This document shows, piece after piece, positions 26,748 to 35,586 of a stretch of DNA of 64,000 bases. A program made the position numbers and the translations under genes. Position 1 is the first letter of the stretch; each line of letters begins with the position of its first letter. The notes under the pieces are model-generated. The model searched no databases, was not told where the DNA came from, and saw only the letters and a program-made list of their open reading frames with translations. This DNA comes from Microbacterium aurum (GTDB lineage Bacteria > Actinomycetota > Actinomycetes > Actinomycetales > Microbacteriaceae), in assembly GCF_016907815.1 (NCBI RefSeq), contig NZ_JAFBCQ010000001.1, forward strand, positions 1,798,001 through 1,862,000. Direction: 5' to 3'.

Positions 26748-29420
26748 TCACCCGGTGTTCTGCAGGCCGGCCGAGACGCCCGACACGCTCAGCAGCAGCA
26801 GACGCTGCCACTGCGGCAGCTCCTCGTCGGTGAGTTCGCCCGCGCGCAGCGCCCGCAGCGCGCGCAGCTGCAGCAGCGACAGCGCATCGACGTAGGGGCT
26901 GCGCATCTTCACGGCGCGCTGCAGCACCGGCTTGTTCGCGAGCAGTCCGTCGCCGCCGACGATGCGGACAACCCAGTCGGTCGTGAGCTCGAGTTCGCCC
27001 ACGACGAGGTCGGCGAGGTCGGGCCGGTCGCCGAGGTCGAGGTAGCGGCGGGCGATGCGCCCGTCCGCCTTCGCGAGGCTCATGCCGACGTTGTCGATGA
27101 CCGTCCGGAACAGCGGCCACTCGTCGTAGGCGCGGCGCAGCAGGTCGAGGTCGCCGACGGCCTCCAGCGCGGTGCCGAGGCCGAACCAGCCGGCGAGGTT
27201 GATGCGCGCCTGCGACCACGCGAAGACCCACGGGATCGCCCGCAGGTCCTCCAGCGACTCGACCGACAGTCCCCGGCGTGCGGGCCGCGAGCCGAGCGCG
27301 AGCAGCCCGATCTCCTCCATCGGCGTGACCGTCGCGAACCACGGCGCGAATCCGTCGGCCTTCACGAGGGAGAAGAACCGCTCGCGCGACGCGGCATCCA
27401 TCGTCGTGGCGACGTCGGCGTATCGCTCTGCCGCCTCGCTGTTGCGGCGCTCGATGGAGGGGGCGGATGCCAGGAGCACCGCCGCCGCGACCTGATCGAT
27501 GTGACGCATGGCGATCGCGGGGTCGCCGTAGCGGGCGAAGATGACCTCGCCCTGCTCGGTGAGCTTGAACCGGCCGTCGACCGAGTGCGGCGGCTGCGCG
27601 AGGATCGCGGAGTTGGCCGGCCCGCCGCCGCGCCCGAGCGCGCCACCGCGGCCGTGGAACAGGGTGAGGTGGATGCCGGCATCCTGCGCCCACGCCGCGA
27701 TCTTCGCCTGCGCTTCGTACAGGGCGAGGTTCGCGGCGACGGGGCCGACGTCCTTCGACGAATCGGAGTAGCCGAGCATGACCTCCAGGCGGCGCTCGGT
27801 GGCCTCCAAGCGGGCGGCGAAGTCCGGATGCTGCACGATCTCGGCCATGATCTGCGGCGCCGCCTGCAGGTCGGCGAAGGTCTCGAACAGCGGAATGACA
27901 TCGAGCACCGGCGGACGTCCGCCGGGTCCGACCGCGATGCGGGCGAGCTCGTGCACCGCGACGAGGTCGGCGGCGGACTGTGTGAACGAGACGATGTAGC
28001 GGCCTGCGGCCCGCGGCCCGTACCGGTGCTGGATCTGCGCGATCGTGCGGAAGACCTCGAGCACCTCCTCGGACTGGGTGCTCAGCGGTCCGCCGGCGGC
28101 GGCCTCGGCGAGCACCCGCGCATGCACGGCGGAGTGCTGGCGCACCTCGAGCTCGGCGAGGTGGAACCCGAACGTCTCGACCTGCCACAGCAGCTGCTGC
28201 AGGTGACCGTACGCCTGGCGCGGTGCGCCCGCGGCGGCCAGCGAGTCCTGCACGGTGCGAAGGTCGCGCAGCAGCAGCTCGGGGTCGCGATAGGACAGGT
28301 CGGCGTCGCGACGACGGGTCGCGGCGATGCGGCGGGCGATCAGCAGCATGGCGCGCTTGTGCGGCTCGACCTTCGCGCGCTTCGCCGCGTCGGCCGCGCC
28401 GTCCTCGTCCGCGGCGCTGAGCCGCTGCAGGAGCGCCGTCAGCTCAGCGCTCGGCGGCGTCGTGTCCGCCGCCAGCGTGAGGGTCTTGGCGATGCGGTCG
28501 GCGGAGTGCTGCAACCCCAGCAGGATGTGCTCGGCGGCGATGCCCGCTGCCTTCTTCGTGACCGACGCCGTGACGAACGGGTTGCCGTCGCGGTCACCGC
28601 CGACCCACGTGCCCAGGCGCACGAACGGCCGGACGACGGGGGTGCGGCTCCCCGCCGCGGGCCCCTGCAGCGCGTCGTCGACGCGGCGGTAGACGTGCGG
28701 GACGGCCGTGTACAGCGTCTCGTCGAACACGGCCATGATGGCGCGCACCTCGTCGACGGGGGTGGGCTTCTCGGCGCGCAGCGGCGCGGTGCGCCACAGG
28801 GTGTCGATCTCCTCCAGCATCCGCCGTTCGGCGCGGCGCTCGTCGGCGCCGCCTTGCAGCGACGCGTCGTGCTCGGTCAGCAGCGCCACGAGGCGACGGA
28901 TGCTGGAGGACACCGCGCGGCGCCGCGCTTCGGTCGGGTGGGCGGTGAACACGGGGTGGAAGCGCAGGCCCTGCAGCCGCTGCAGGGCGGTGTCGTCGCC
29001 GACCTCGGCCGACAGGCGCACGAACGCGGCCGCGACGGAGTCGGCGGCATCCTCCTTCTCGGGGCGGCCGTCGCGTTCGCGCAGCACGCGCACGCGCTGG
29101 TGCTCCTCGGCGAGGTTGACGAGGTGGAAGTACACCGTGAAGGCCCGCGCGACCTCGTCGGCGCGCTCGATGGAGAACGAGTCGGCGATGCGGGCGGCAC
29201 GCTCGAAGGCCTCGGGGGATTCGTCGGTGTACGCGGCGATCGTCGCCTGGCGCAGCCGCTCGACGTCCTCGTAGAGGCCGGGAGACCCGCTCTCGCGCAG
29301 CACCCGGCCGAGGAGGGCGCCGAGCATGCGCACGTCGGCGCGCATGCGTTCGGGCAGCTCGTTCTCCGCCTCGTCGCGGCCGACGAGGTCGATGGCTTCG
29401 GTGCGGGTCAGTTCGCGCAT
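26748..29420 (-). CDS. ppc: Phosphoenolpyruvate carboxylase
   Basis: PEPC adds bicarbonate to phosphoenolpyruvate to make oxaloacetate, feeding the TCA cycle. The 890-residue protein has the catalytic histidine in FTAHPTEARRR near residue 157, GYSDSSKDVG, the loop FHGRGGALGRGGGP near 595 and the C-terminal QNTG. I start at the ATG at 29420 (MRELTRTEA), which gives a normal length; the frame stays open far upstream only as antisense to nhaA, mazG and hisS. Confidence 0.96.
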   Translation of the reverse strand: MRELTRTEAIDLVGRDEAENELPERMRADVRMLGALLGRVLRESGSPGLYEDVERLRQATIAAYTDESPEAFERAARIADSFSIERADEVARAFTVYFHLVNLAEEHQRVRVLRERDGRPEKEDAADSVAAAFVRLSAEVGDDTALQRLQGLRFHPVFTAHPTEARRRAVSSSIRRLVALLTEHDASLQGGADERRAERRMLEEIDTLWRTAPLRAEKPTPVDEVRAIMAVFDETLYTAVPHVYRRVDDALQGPAAGSRTPVVRPFVRLGTWVGGDRDGNPFVTASVTKKAAGIAAEHILLGLQHSADRIAKTLTLAADTTPPSAELTALLQRLSAADEDGAADAAKRAKVEPHKRAMLLIARRIAATRRRDADLSYRDPELLLRDLRTVQDSLAAAGAPRQAYGHLQQLLWQVETFGFHLAELEVRQHSAVHARVLAEAAAGGPLSTQSEEVLEVFRTIAQIQHRYGPRAAGRYIVSFTQSAADLVAVHELARIAVGPGGRPPVLDVIPLFETFADLQAAPQIMAEIVQHPDFAARLEATERRLEVMLGYSDSSKDVGPVAANLALYEAQAKIAAWAQDAGIHLTLFHGRGGALGRGGGPANSAILAQPPHSVDGRFKLTEQGEVIFARYGDPAIAMRHIDQVAAAVLLASAPSIERRNSEAAERYADVATTMDAASRERFFSLVKADGFAPWFATVTPMEEIGLLALGSRPARRGLSVESLEDLRAIPWVFAWSQARINLAGWFGLGTALEAVGDLDLLRRAYDEWPLFRTVIDNVGMSLAKADGRIARRYLDLGDRPDLADLVVGELELTTDWVVRIVGGDGLLANKPVLQRAVKMRSPYVDALSLLQLRALRALRAGELTDEELPQWQRLLLLSVSGVSAGLQNTG

Positions 29421-29565
29421 CCCTCCACGGTACTGTCCCGGTGTTTCGGGTTCGTCACGCGGTAGGATCCCGCCCACGACCTTCCCGGCAGGGTCGCGTA
29501 GCATCGAAGTGGGTGTGCCGGGAAGCCTGGTCGGCGTCCACGTTCCCGACCCTGAAAGCAGACGC

Positions 29566-30723
29566 ATGGCCTTGTTGCGCTCCGCCCGTTTCCCCGCCCT
29601 CCTCCTGCTGATCGCGGCTGTCGTCGGCCTGGTGCTGGCCAACACCCCCCTCGCAGATGCCGCCTTCGCCGTGAAGGACGCGTACCTCGGCGTGCCGGGC
29701 GTGTTCGAGATGTCCGTCGGGCACTGGATCCAGGACGGCCTGCTCGCGGTCTTCTTCTTCGTCGCCGCGGTCGAGCTGCAGTTCGAGCTGACGAACGGCC
29801 AGCTCGCCTCGCCGAAGCGTGCGGTCCTGCCCGCGATCGCCGCTACCGGCGGCGTGCTCGTGCCGATCGCCGTGTATCTCGCGATCGCCGGCGGGTCCGA
29901 CGCGGCATCCGGCTGGCCGATTCCGACCGCGACCGACATCGCCTTCGCGCTCGGTGTGCTCGCGGTGTTCGGCCGCGGGCTGCCGTCCGGCGTTCGGGTG
30001 TTCCTGCTGGCGCTGGCGATCCTCGACGACATCGTCGGGATCGTCTTCATCGCGGTGCTGTTCACGTCCGACGTCGACTTCGGGATGCTGCTTCTCGCCG
30101 TCGTCGCCCTCGCGGTGTTCGCAGTCTGCAGCCGGATCCTCGACACGCGTGCGCGCGGGGCCGCGGTCATCGGCCTCATCGTGTCCTCGCTCGTCACCTG
30201 GTACGCCGTGTACCAGTCGGGCGTGCACGCGACGATCGCCGGTGTCGCTCTCGGACTCGCGATGGCCCAGCATCCGGCGATGCGCGCCCTGCACGCCCTC
30301 GAGCCGTGGGTGAACGGACTCGTCCTGCCGCTGTTCGCGCTGAGCGCCGCGCTCGTCGTGATCCCGGCGGTGCCGGCGCGGGAGCTCTCCCCGGCGTTCT
30401 GGGGTGCGCTCGTCGCGCTGCCCATCGGCAAGCTCGTCGGCATCGCCGTCGCCGGTGGCATCGCGCAGCGGATGCTGCGGGTTCCGGCCCCGGCGGCCCT
30501 CACGATGGGCGACCTGCTCGCCGCCGGTGCGCTCGGCGGCATCGGGTTCACGGTGTCGCTCCTGCTGAGCGAGCTCGCCTTCGCCGGTGCTCCCGGCATC
30601 CGCGACCAGGCGACTCTCGGCGTGCTGGCGGGCTCGGCGATCTCCCTCGTTCTGGCCGCGATGCTCGTATCGTGGCGGGCATGGCACCACAGGCGCACGA
30701 CCGCGCAGACCCGCGACAGCTGA
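29566..30723 (+). CDS. nhaA: NhaA-type Na+/H+ antiporter
   Basis: NhaA exchanges inward protons for outward sodium and supports pH and salt tolerance. The 385-residue protein has about eleven membrane helices with VAAVELQFEL, WPIPTATDIAFALGVLAVFG, the paired aspartates of LALAILDDIVGIVFIA and GDLLAAGALGGIGFTVSLLLSELAF. The ATG at 29566 places the first helix at residue 8. It is divergent from ppc, and its 3' end overlaps the start of mazG by 43 bases. Confidence 0.94.
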   Translation: MALLRSARFPALLLLIAAVVGLVLANTPLADAAFAVKDAYLGVPGVFEMSVGHWIQDGLLAVFFFVAAVELQFELTNGQLASPKRAVLPAIAATGGVLVPIAVYLAIAGGSDAASGWPIPTATDIAFALGVLAVFGRGLPSGVRVFLLALAILDDIVGIVFIAVLFTSDVDFGMLLLAVVALAVFAVCSRILDTRARGAAVIGLIVSSLVTWYAVYQSGVHATIAGVALGLAMAQHPAMRALHALEPWVNGLVLPLFALSAALVVIPAVPARELSPAFWGALVALPIGKLVGIAVAGGIAQRMLRVPAPAALTMGDLLAAGALGGIGFTVSLLLSELAFAGAPGIRDQATLGVLAGSAISLVLAAMLVSWRAWHHRRTTAQTRDS

Positions 30724-31433
30724 GCACCGATCCGCTGCGGCAGGCCGCCGAGACCATGCGGGCCGTGCGGGAGCGGTGCGTGTGGTCGCAGCGGATCACG
30801 CACGAGGATCTCGTTCCGTATCTCGTCGAAGAGTCCGCTGAGCTGATCGACGCCGTCGAGGCGGGAACGAGGGCCGACCTCCGCGAAGAGCTGGGAGACC
30901 TGCTGTGGCAGGTGCTGTTCCACGCCGCGATCGCCGCACAGGACGAGGCCGACCCGTTCGACATCGACGACGTCGCGGCGGGCCTGGTCGAGAAAATGGT
31001 TCGCCGGCATCCGCATGTCTTCGCGGATGCCGTGGCGCGCACGCCCGAGGAGGTCCTGATCCACTGGAACGCGGCGAAGGCCGCCGAGAAGCACGAGCGC
31101 CGGTCGGTGCTCGACGGGGTGTCGGAGCACATGCCCGCGCTCGCCCTCGCGCAGAAAGTCCTCGGCAAGTCCGCCCCCCTCGGAATCCGCCCGCCCGCGA
31201 GACACGCCGCGGGCACCGAGACCCGCGATGTGCACCACGGTCTCGGTGCACAACCGGTGTCTCGCGCCGACGGCGCCGCGGCGGAGCCGAGCCCGGAGAC
31301 CGAGGCCGAGCTCGGCGACGCCCTGCTGGCGCTCGTCGGTGTGGCGCGGGAGCGGGGCTGGGACGCCGAGCGGGCGCTCCGCGAGCGGATCCGGGTGCTG
31401 CAGGACGAGGTCCGCGCCGTCGAGGGCGGCTGA
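30681..31433 (+). CDS. mazG: MazG family nucleoside triphosphate pyrophosphohydrolase
   Basis: MazG hydrolyses NTPs and clears aberrant nucleotides. The 250-residue protein has the metal-binding helices VEESAELIDAVEAG near residue 49 and REELGDLLWQVLFHAAIAAQDE near 68, then a shorter second repeat ending ETEAELGDALLALVGVARERG. Between them, after QKVLGKSAPLG, lies a segment of about 40 residues encoded partly by a perfect nested palindrome (31197-31265), which is not family-like. The start at 30681 overlaps nhaA. Confidence 0.9.
   Translation: MAPQAHDRADPRQLSTDPLRQAAETMRAVRERCVWSQRITHEDLVPYLVEESAELIDAVEAGTRADLREELGDLLWQVLFHAAIAAQDEADPFDIDDVAAGLVEKMVRRHPHVFADAVARTPEEVLIHWNAAKAAEKHERRSVLDGVSEHMPALALAQKVLGKSAPLGIRPPARHAAGTETRDVHHGLGAQPVSRADGAAAEPSPETEAELGDALLALVGVARERGWDAERALRERIRVLQDEVRAVEGG
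31197..31265. repeat. Nested palindrome inside mazG
   Basis: GCGAGACAC (31197-31205) pairs with GTGTCTCGC (31257-31265). Within it GCACCGAGACC (31213-31223) pairs with GGTCTCGGTGC (31239-31249). Both stems are perfect, and the reading frame stays open through them. Confidence 0.85.
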
Positions 31434-31453
31434 CCGCGCCGGCCGGCGGCCAG

Positions 31454-31527
31454 AACTCCACAGATCTGCGGTCGTATCGCGGAGAAAGTCGCCGTCGGCG
31501 GTCGCCGCACGTCGGATCCGTGGAGTT
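31454..31527. repeat. Nested inverted repeat between mazG and hisS
   Basis: AACTCCACAGATC (31454-31466) faces GATCCGTGGAGTT (31515-31527) with one mismatch, and TGCGGTCG faces CGCCGCA inside it. It fills most of the gap and could end mazG transcription or be another copy class of the palindromic elements found here. Confidence 0.65.
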
Positions 31528-31553
31528 TCATCGCGACCTGGAAGAATGGCCCG

Positions 31554-32855
31554 GTGCCCACCGTGAACCCGCCGCGCGGCATGCGCGACTTCCTCCCCGC
31601 CGACAAGGCCCGCCGCGAGCGCGTGCTCGCCGTCATCCGCGACCGCTACCGTGCGCACGGGTTCGACGAGATCGAGACGCCCGTCATGGAGGACTACGAC
31701 CGCCTGCACGCGGGCATCGGCGGCGACAACGAGAAGCTCGCCTTCAACGTCCTCCGGCGGGGACTGGATGCCGATGCCATCCGCTCCGGCGCCGACGACC
31801 CCGCCGCGCTCGCCGACCTCGGCCTGCGGTACGACCTGACGGTCCCGCTCGCGCGGTTCTACGCCAGCCACCGGGCGGAGCTGCCGACGGTGTTCCGCGC
31901 GATCCAGATCGCCCCGGTGTGGCGCGCGGAGCGGCCGCAGAAGGGTCGCTACCGCCAGTTCGTGCAGTGCGACATCGACATCATCGGCGATGCGACCGGC
32001 CGCGCCGAGGCGGAGCTCGTCGTCGCGACCCTCGACACCCTCGACGCGCTGGGCCTCGAGGGCGGCACCATTCGGATCAACGACCGCCGTGCTCTGGACT
32101 GGATGCTGGAGTCGTTCGGCTTCACCGCCGATGAGCGCCCCGGGGTGCTCATCACGATCGACAAGCTCGACAAGATCGGACCCGACGGAGTGACCGCGGA
32201 GTTGCGCGAGCGCGGCGCGACGACCGCCGCCGTCGACGCTTTCGAGGCGTTCCTGCGCCGCCCGCAGACGCTCGAGTTCCGCCCGTACGGTGAGGGGCAG
32301 ATTCGCAAGGCCCTGCCCGAGGGCGTGCCCGACGAGATCGTCGTCGACCTCGTCGCCATCGGCGAGGCGGTCGGGGCTGCCCGACCCTCGACAGGCGCGG
32401 GGGCGGGCAGCGGCATCCCGATCGTGTTCGACCCGTTCCTCGTGCGCGGCATGGGCTATTACACCGGCACGATCTACGAGCTCGCCCACCCGAGCGTCGA
32501 CTACTCCCTGGGCGGCGGCGGCCGCTACGACGGCATGATCGGCCGCTTCCTCGGGCAGGACGTCCCCGCCGTCGGCTTCTCCATCGGGTTCGAGCGCATC
32601 GTCGACCTCGTCGCGGACGGTGAGGATGCCGCGGCATCCGCTGTCGTCCTCGTTCACGATCGCGACGTGCCGGTCGCCGAGCTCGTCGCCCTCAAGGCCG
32701 CGCTCGTCGCGGAGGGCGCACGCGTGCGGCTCGAACAGCGCACGAAGAACCTCAAGGCGCTCCTCGAGCGCGCCGCGGCCGACGGCTACACGGCATTCGC
32801 GATGGTGTCGGCCGGTGCCCTCCGCGCCGACCTCGAGCTCAAGCCGCTGTCCTGA
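31554..32855 (+). CDS. hisS: Histidine-tRNA ligase
   Basis: HisRS charges tRNA-His. The 433-residue class II synthetase shows motif 1 near PPRGMRDFLP, motif 2 QIAPVWRAERPQKGRYRQFVQCDIDI, the histidine-specific loop LVRGMGYYTGTIYE near residue 296 and motif 3 GGGGRYDGMIGRFLGQDVPAVGFSIGFERI. The C-terminal anticodon-binding domain ends at SAGALRADLELKPLS. A small ARPSTGAGAGSG insert near 280 looks repeat derived. The start is GTG 31554. Confidence 0.96.
   Translation: MPTVNPPRGMRDFLPADKARRERVLAVIRDRYRAHGFDEIETPVMEDYDRLHAGIGGDNEKLAFNVLRRGLDADAIRSGADDPAALADLGLRYDLTVPLARFYASHRAELPTVFRAIQIAPVWRAERPQKGRYRQFVQCDIDIIGDATGRAEAELVVATLDTLDALGLEGGTIRINDRRALDWMLESFGFTADERPGVLITIDKLDKIGPDGVTAELRERGATTAAVDAFEAFLRRPQTLEFRPYGEGQIRKALPEGVPDEIVVDLVAIGEAVGAARPSTGAGAGSGIPIVFDPFLVRGMGYYTGTIYELAHPSVDYSLGGGGRYDGMIGRFLGQDVPAVGFSIGFERIVDLVADGEDAAASAVVLVHDRDVPVAELVALKAALVAEGARVRLEQRTKNLKALLERAAADGYTAFAMVSAGALRADLELKPLS
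32379..32405 (+). repeat. Repeat-like insert inside hisS
   Basis: The string GCCCGACCCTCGACAGGCGC, followed by G-rich sequence, encodes ARPSTGAGAG in frame. It aligns with the string in the ABC-F gene at 141-167, with TCGAC as the shared centre. Confidence 0.4.
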
Positions 32856-32928
32856 CTGCGCGCGCGTCAGGCTCCGCGGGCGCGTGTCCACCGGCGCGTC
32901 ACCCGCGGGACGATCGGCGTTCATCGGC

Positions 32929-33777
32929 ATGAGCTGGCATGGGCGCATGACTCGTCCACGCGACGTCGTGCCCTGGCCGTCGATCCTCGGGGCCGCCAGT
33001 GGCGTGGCCGCCGTGGGGCTCGTGTTCGTCGGCGGACGCGCGATGCTCGTGCGCCAGGCGGCGCTCGCGCGGCGGCGCATCGGCAAGCCGCTCGACGAGA
33101 ACGCCCTCGACGCCGACCGGGTATGGGGCGGCCGCTTCGACGGGCCGCCGCTCAAGCTCGCCGTGTTCGGCGACTCGATCGCCGCGGGCCTCGGTGCCGA
33201 GCGCCGCAAGGACACCCTCGGCGCACGCCTCGCGAAGGGGCTCGCGCGAGCCGAGCGGCGCCGCGTGCGGCTGCGCACAGCCGCCGTCGTCGGCGCCGAG
33301 TCGTCGATGCTCGCGGCGCAGATCGACGACCTGCCGGACGACTACCGGCCCGACGTCGCCGTCATCGTCGTCGGCGGCAACGACGTCACCCACCGCGTGC
33401 CGGTCTCGGCGTCGGTCGGGCACCTCGACGCAGCGATCGGGTGCCTGCAGGAACTCGGTGCGGCAGTCGTCGTCGGGACGTGCCCTGATCTCGGGTCGCT
33501 GCGGCCCGTGCCGCAGCCGTTGCGTGCACTCGGCGCGCGCCTCTCGCGCCAGCTCGCCGACGCGCAGGCGGATGTCGTCGTCCGCCGCGGCGCCCGCACG
33601 GTGTCGCTGCGCCGTGCGGTCGGACCGTTCTTCGTGACGCAGCCGGAGGAGATGTTCAGCCTCGACCGCTTCCACCCGAGTGCGCTCGGCTACCGCCGCA
33701 CAGCCGAGGCGCTGCTGCCCGCCGTGCGCGCAGCCCTCAAGGACAGACGCCGGCCCGAGCCCCAGCCGAGCGCCTGA
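32929..33777 (+). CDS. SGNH/GDSL hydrolase, membrane anchored
   Basis: The 282-residue protein has one N-terminal hydrophobic helix (about 18-38), then an SGNH esterase fold. Block I is GDSIAAG near residue 82 with the nucleophile Ser, block III is GGND near 149 and block V is DRFHPS with the catalytic Asp and His near 245. The substrate is unknown; relatives act on acyl esters of lipids or polysaccharides. The start is either ATG 32929 or ATG 32947; neither has a strong ribosome site. Confidence 0.85.
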   Translation: MSWHGRMTRPRDVVPWPSILGAASGVAAVGLVFVGGRAMLVRQAALARRRIGKPLDENALDADRVWGGRFDGPPLKLAVFGDSIAAGLGAERRKDTLGARLAKGLARAERRRVRLRTAAVVGAESSMLAAQIDDLPDDYRPDVAVIVVGGNDVTHRVPVSASVGHLDAAIGCLQELGAAVVVGTCPDLGSLRPVPQPLRALGARLSRQLADAQADVVVRRGARTVSLRRAVGPFFVTQPEEMFSLDRFHPSALGYRRTAEALLPAVRAALKDRRRPEPQPSA

Positions 33778-33780
33778 CGC

Positions 33781-34179
33781 TCAGCCCGCCGCGGCATCCG
33801 TCACGCGCCGCTTCTCGCGGACGTAGACCTCTCGGCGCACCCGGGCGACGACGTCGCCCGCGGCGTCCGTGATCTCGGTCTCGAACCACTCGAGCACCTT
33901 CGCGCCGCCCTTGGCGCGTTCACGCAGGGCAGCGGCCTGCTCGCTCGGCACGTGGAAGTGGGCCGTCAGCACGCCGCGCCCGGGCTTGAGCATCTCGATC
34001 TCGCCGCGCGTGTCCCACACGACGTAATCGCGGCCGAGCTGGTGCATCACGAGCATGAAGAAGTACGGATCGGTCATCGCCGACAGCGACCCGCCGAAGG
34101 CGGTCTTCACGTAGTTGCGCGTGAGCACGTTGACGTGCAACTCGACGGTCGCCGCGCACATCGATTGTGTCTCGCACAC
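33781..34179 (-). CDS. DUF4442 hotdog-fold protein, probably shortened at the N-terminus
   Basis: The 132-residue product contains the DUF4442 core: RNYVKTAFGGSLSAMTDPYFFMLVMHQLG and the strand YVVWDTRGEIEMLKPG. DUF4442 proteins resemble acyl-CoA thioesterases. Relatives usually carry about 30 more residues before the RNYVGT segment. Here the frame begins almost at that point, and no family-like sequence lies upstream, where the promoter of a GntR gene sits instead. Either the gene lost its 5' end or it is a short variant. Confidence 0.7.
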   Translation of the reverse strand: MCETQSMCAATVELHVNVLTRNYVKTAFGGSLSAMTDPYFFMLVMHQLGRDYVVWDTRGEIEMLKPGRGVLTAHFHVPSEQAAALRERAKGGAKVLEWFETEITDAAGDVVARVRREVYVREKRRVTDAAAG

Positions 34180-34184
34180 AAGTG

Positions 34185-34201
34185 TTCTAGTTGTACTAGA
34201 A
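34185..34201. promoter_or_regulatory. Palindromic operator of the GntR/DUF1648 operon
   Basis: TTCTAGT (34185-34191) and ACTAGAA (34195-34201) form a perfect dyad with a three-base centre. A second dyad, TTGTGT/ACACAA (34165-34170 and 34176-34181), lies next to it. TAGAAT at 34197-34202 resembles a -10 box, seven bases before the ATG, so the mRNA may be leaderless and self-repressed. Confidence 0.65.
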
Positions 34202-34208
34202 TGGATGC

Positions 34209-34577
34209 ATGCTCCTCCGCATCGATCCGCAGGCGACGACGCCGCTGTTCACGCAGCTCGCCGACGCCGTCCGCGCCGAGGTCGTCGCCGGCCGCGTGCG
34301 CGCGGGGGAGCGCCTGCCGTCGGCGCGCGAACTGGCCGCAGCGCTCGAGGTGAACCTGCACACCGTGCTGCACGCCTACCAGCAGTTGCGCGACGAGGGC
34401 CTCGTGCAGATGCACCGCGGCCGCGGCGCCGTCGTGACCGCCGCCGCGGCGCAGTCCGCCGCGCTGCACGCCGACCTCACCGAGGTCGCCCGCCGCGCAC
34501 GCGACCTCGGCATGCCCGCCGACGCATTCGCCGCGCTGGCCCGCCACGCCGCCCTGACCCTGGAGGAATCCGCATGA
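34209..34577 (+). CDS. GntR family regulator, YtrA subfamily
   Basis: The 122-residue protein is a GntR winged helix (PLFTQLADAVRAEVVAGRVRAGERLPSARELAAALEVNLHTVLHAYQQLRDEGLVQMHRGRGAVV) with a short C-terminal helical region, as in YtrA. Such regulators repress their own operon with linked membrane proteins. It overlaps the DUF1648 gene by four bases (ATGA), and a palindrome lies at its promoter. Confidence 0.92.
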   Translation: MLLRIDPQATTPLFTQLADAVRAEVVAGRVRAGERLPSARELAAALEVNLHTVLHAYQQLRDEGLVQMHRGRGAVVTAAAAQSAALHADLTEVARRARDLGMPADAFAALARHAALTLEESA

Positions 34578-35575
34578 CCGACCGTGCCCCGCTCGCCGTC
34601 CGCCGTTTCACTCTCGTGGCGATCGTGCTGCCGATCATCGTGACTGCGCTCGCGGTGGCGATCCAGGTGATCCTGCTGCCACGCGTGCCCGATCCGATGG
34701 CGATCCACTGGGGCTCCGGCGGTGGGCCGAACGGCTCGGGCCCCGCGTGGCTGATGATCGTCGTGACCCTCGTCGTCGGAGTAGGTGCGCCGCTGTTGAT
34801 CGCACTGTCGGCGCATGCCGGGCTGCGCCGCGGCGACCGCGGCGCGACCTACCGCCTGCTCGGGGCGGTCGCCCTCGCGACCTCGGTGCTGATGGGCGTG
34901 CTCGGCGCGTGGACGTTCGCCGCGCAGGCGGGTCTCGCATCGTGGCAGGATGCTCCGTCGGTCGTCATCCCGCTCGTCGTCGCGTTCGCCGTCGCGGTCG
35001 TCGCGGGGGCGCTCGGATGGTTCGTTCAGCCTGACGAGCCGTACTGTCCGACGCTGCTCGCCGCGGGCGCGCCCATCGAGCTCGACGGCGACGAGCGCGC
35101 CGTCTGGCTGCAACGAGTGCAGCTTGCGCGCGGAGCCGCGATCGCGCTCGTCGCGGCGTTCGTGCTGCTGGTCGTGGTCACTCTTGTGAGCGTCTTCGCG
35201 GACGCGCCGGCCGGCTCGGTCGTGGTTCTCATCGTCGTCACCATCGTGTGTGCCGCGGCTGTCGTCTCGACGCTGGCCTTCCACGTCCGCGTCGACGCCG
35301 CCGGTCTGACGGTGAACTCGATCGTGGGCCTCCCTCGGGTGCACGTGCCGCTGCGCGACATCGCGTCGGTCGAGGCCGTCGATGTCAACCCGATGGGGGA
35401 GTTCGGCGGCTGGGGCATGCGCTGGGCTCCCGGCGGAGGCTTCGGCGTGGTGCTGCGCTCGGGCCCCGGCATCCGCGTGCACCGGACGAACGGCAAGGTC
35501 GTCACGGTGACGGTCGAGGATGCCGCGACGGGTGCTGCCCTCCTCGGGGCCCTCGCCGCCCGCGCGAAGGCCTGA
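34574..35575 (+). CDS. DUF1648 domain membrane protein
   Basis: The 333-residue protein has DUF1648 at the start (LPIIVTALAVAIQVILLPRVPDPMAIHWGSGGGPNG) and about six membrane helices in pairs. A soluble C-terminal part (LPRVHVPLRDIASVEAVDVNPMGEFGGWGMRW) resembles PH-like or DUF5808-type domains seen in relatives. SdpI-like DUF1648 proteins can act as immunity proteins, but this one is not shown to. It is translationally coupled to the upstream YtrA-type regulator. Confidence 0.85.
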   Translation: MTDRAPLAVRRFTLVAIVLPIIVTALAVAIQVILLPRVPDPMAIHWGSGGGPNGSGPAWLMIVVTLVVGVGAPLLIALSAHAGLRRGDRGATYRLLGAVALATSVLMGVLGAWTFAAQAGLASWQDAPSVVIPLVVAFAVAVVAGALGWFVQPDEPYCPTLLAAGAPIELDGDERAVWLQRVQLARGAAIALVAAFVLLVVVTLVSVFADAPAGSVVVLIVVTIVCAAAVVSTLAFHVRVDAAGLTVNSIVGLPRVHVPLRDIASVEAVDVNPMGEFGGWGMRWAPGGGFGVVLRSGPGIRVHRTNGKVVTVTVEDAATGAALLGALAARAKA

Positions 35576-35586
35576 CCCGCAGTCCG

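Noticed and set aside
29421..33278. Minus-strand open frame extending ppc upstream to about 2176 residues
   Set aside because: It is antisense to nhaA, mazG and hisS; only residues from ATG 29420 match PEP carboxylase and give a normal length.
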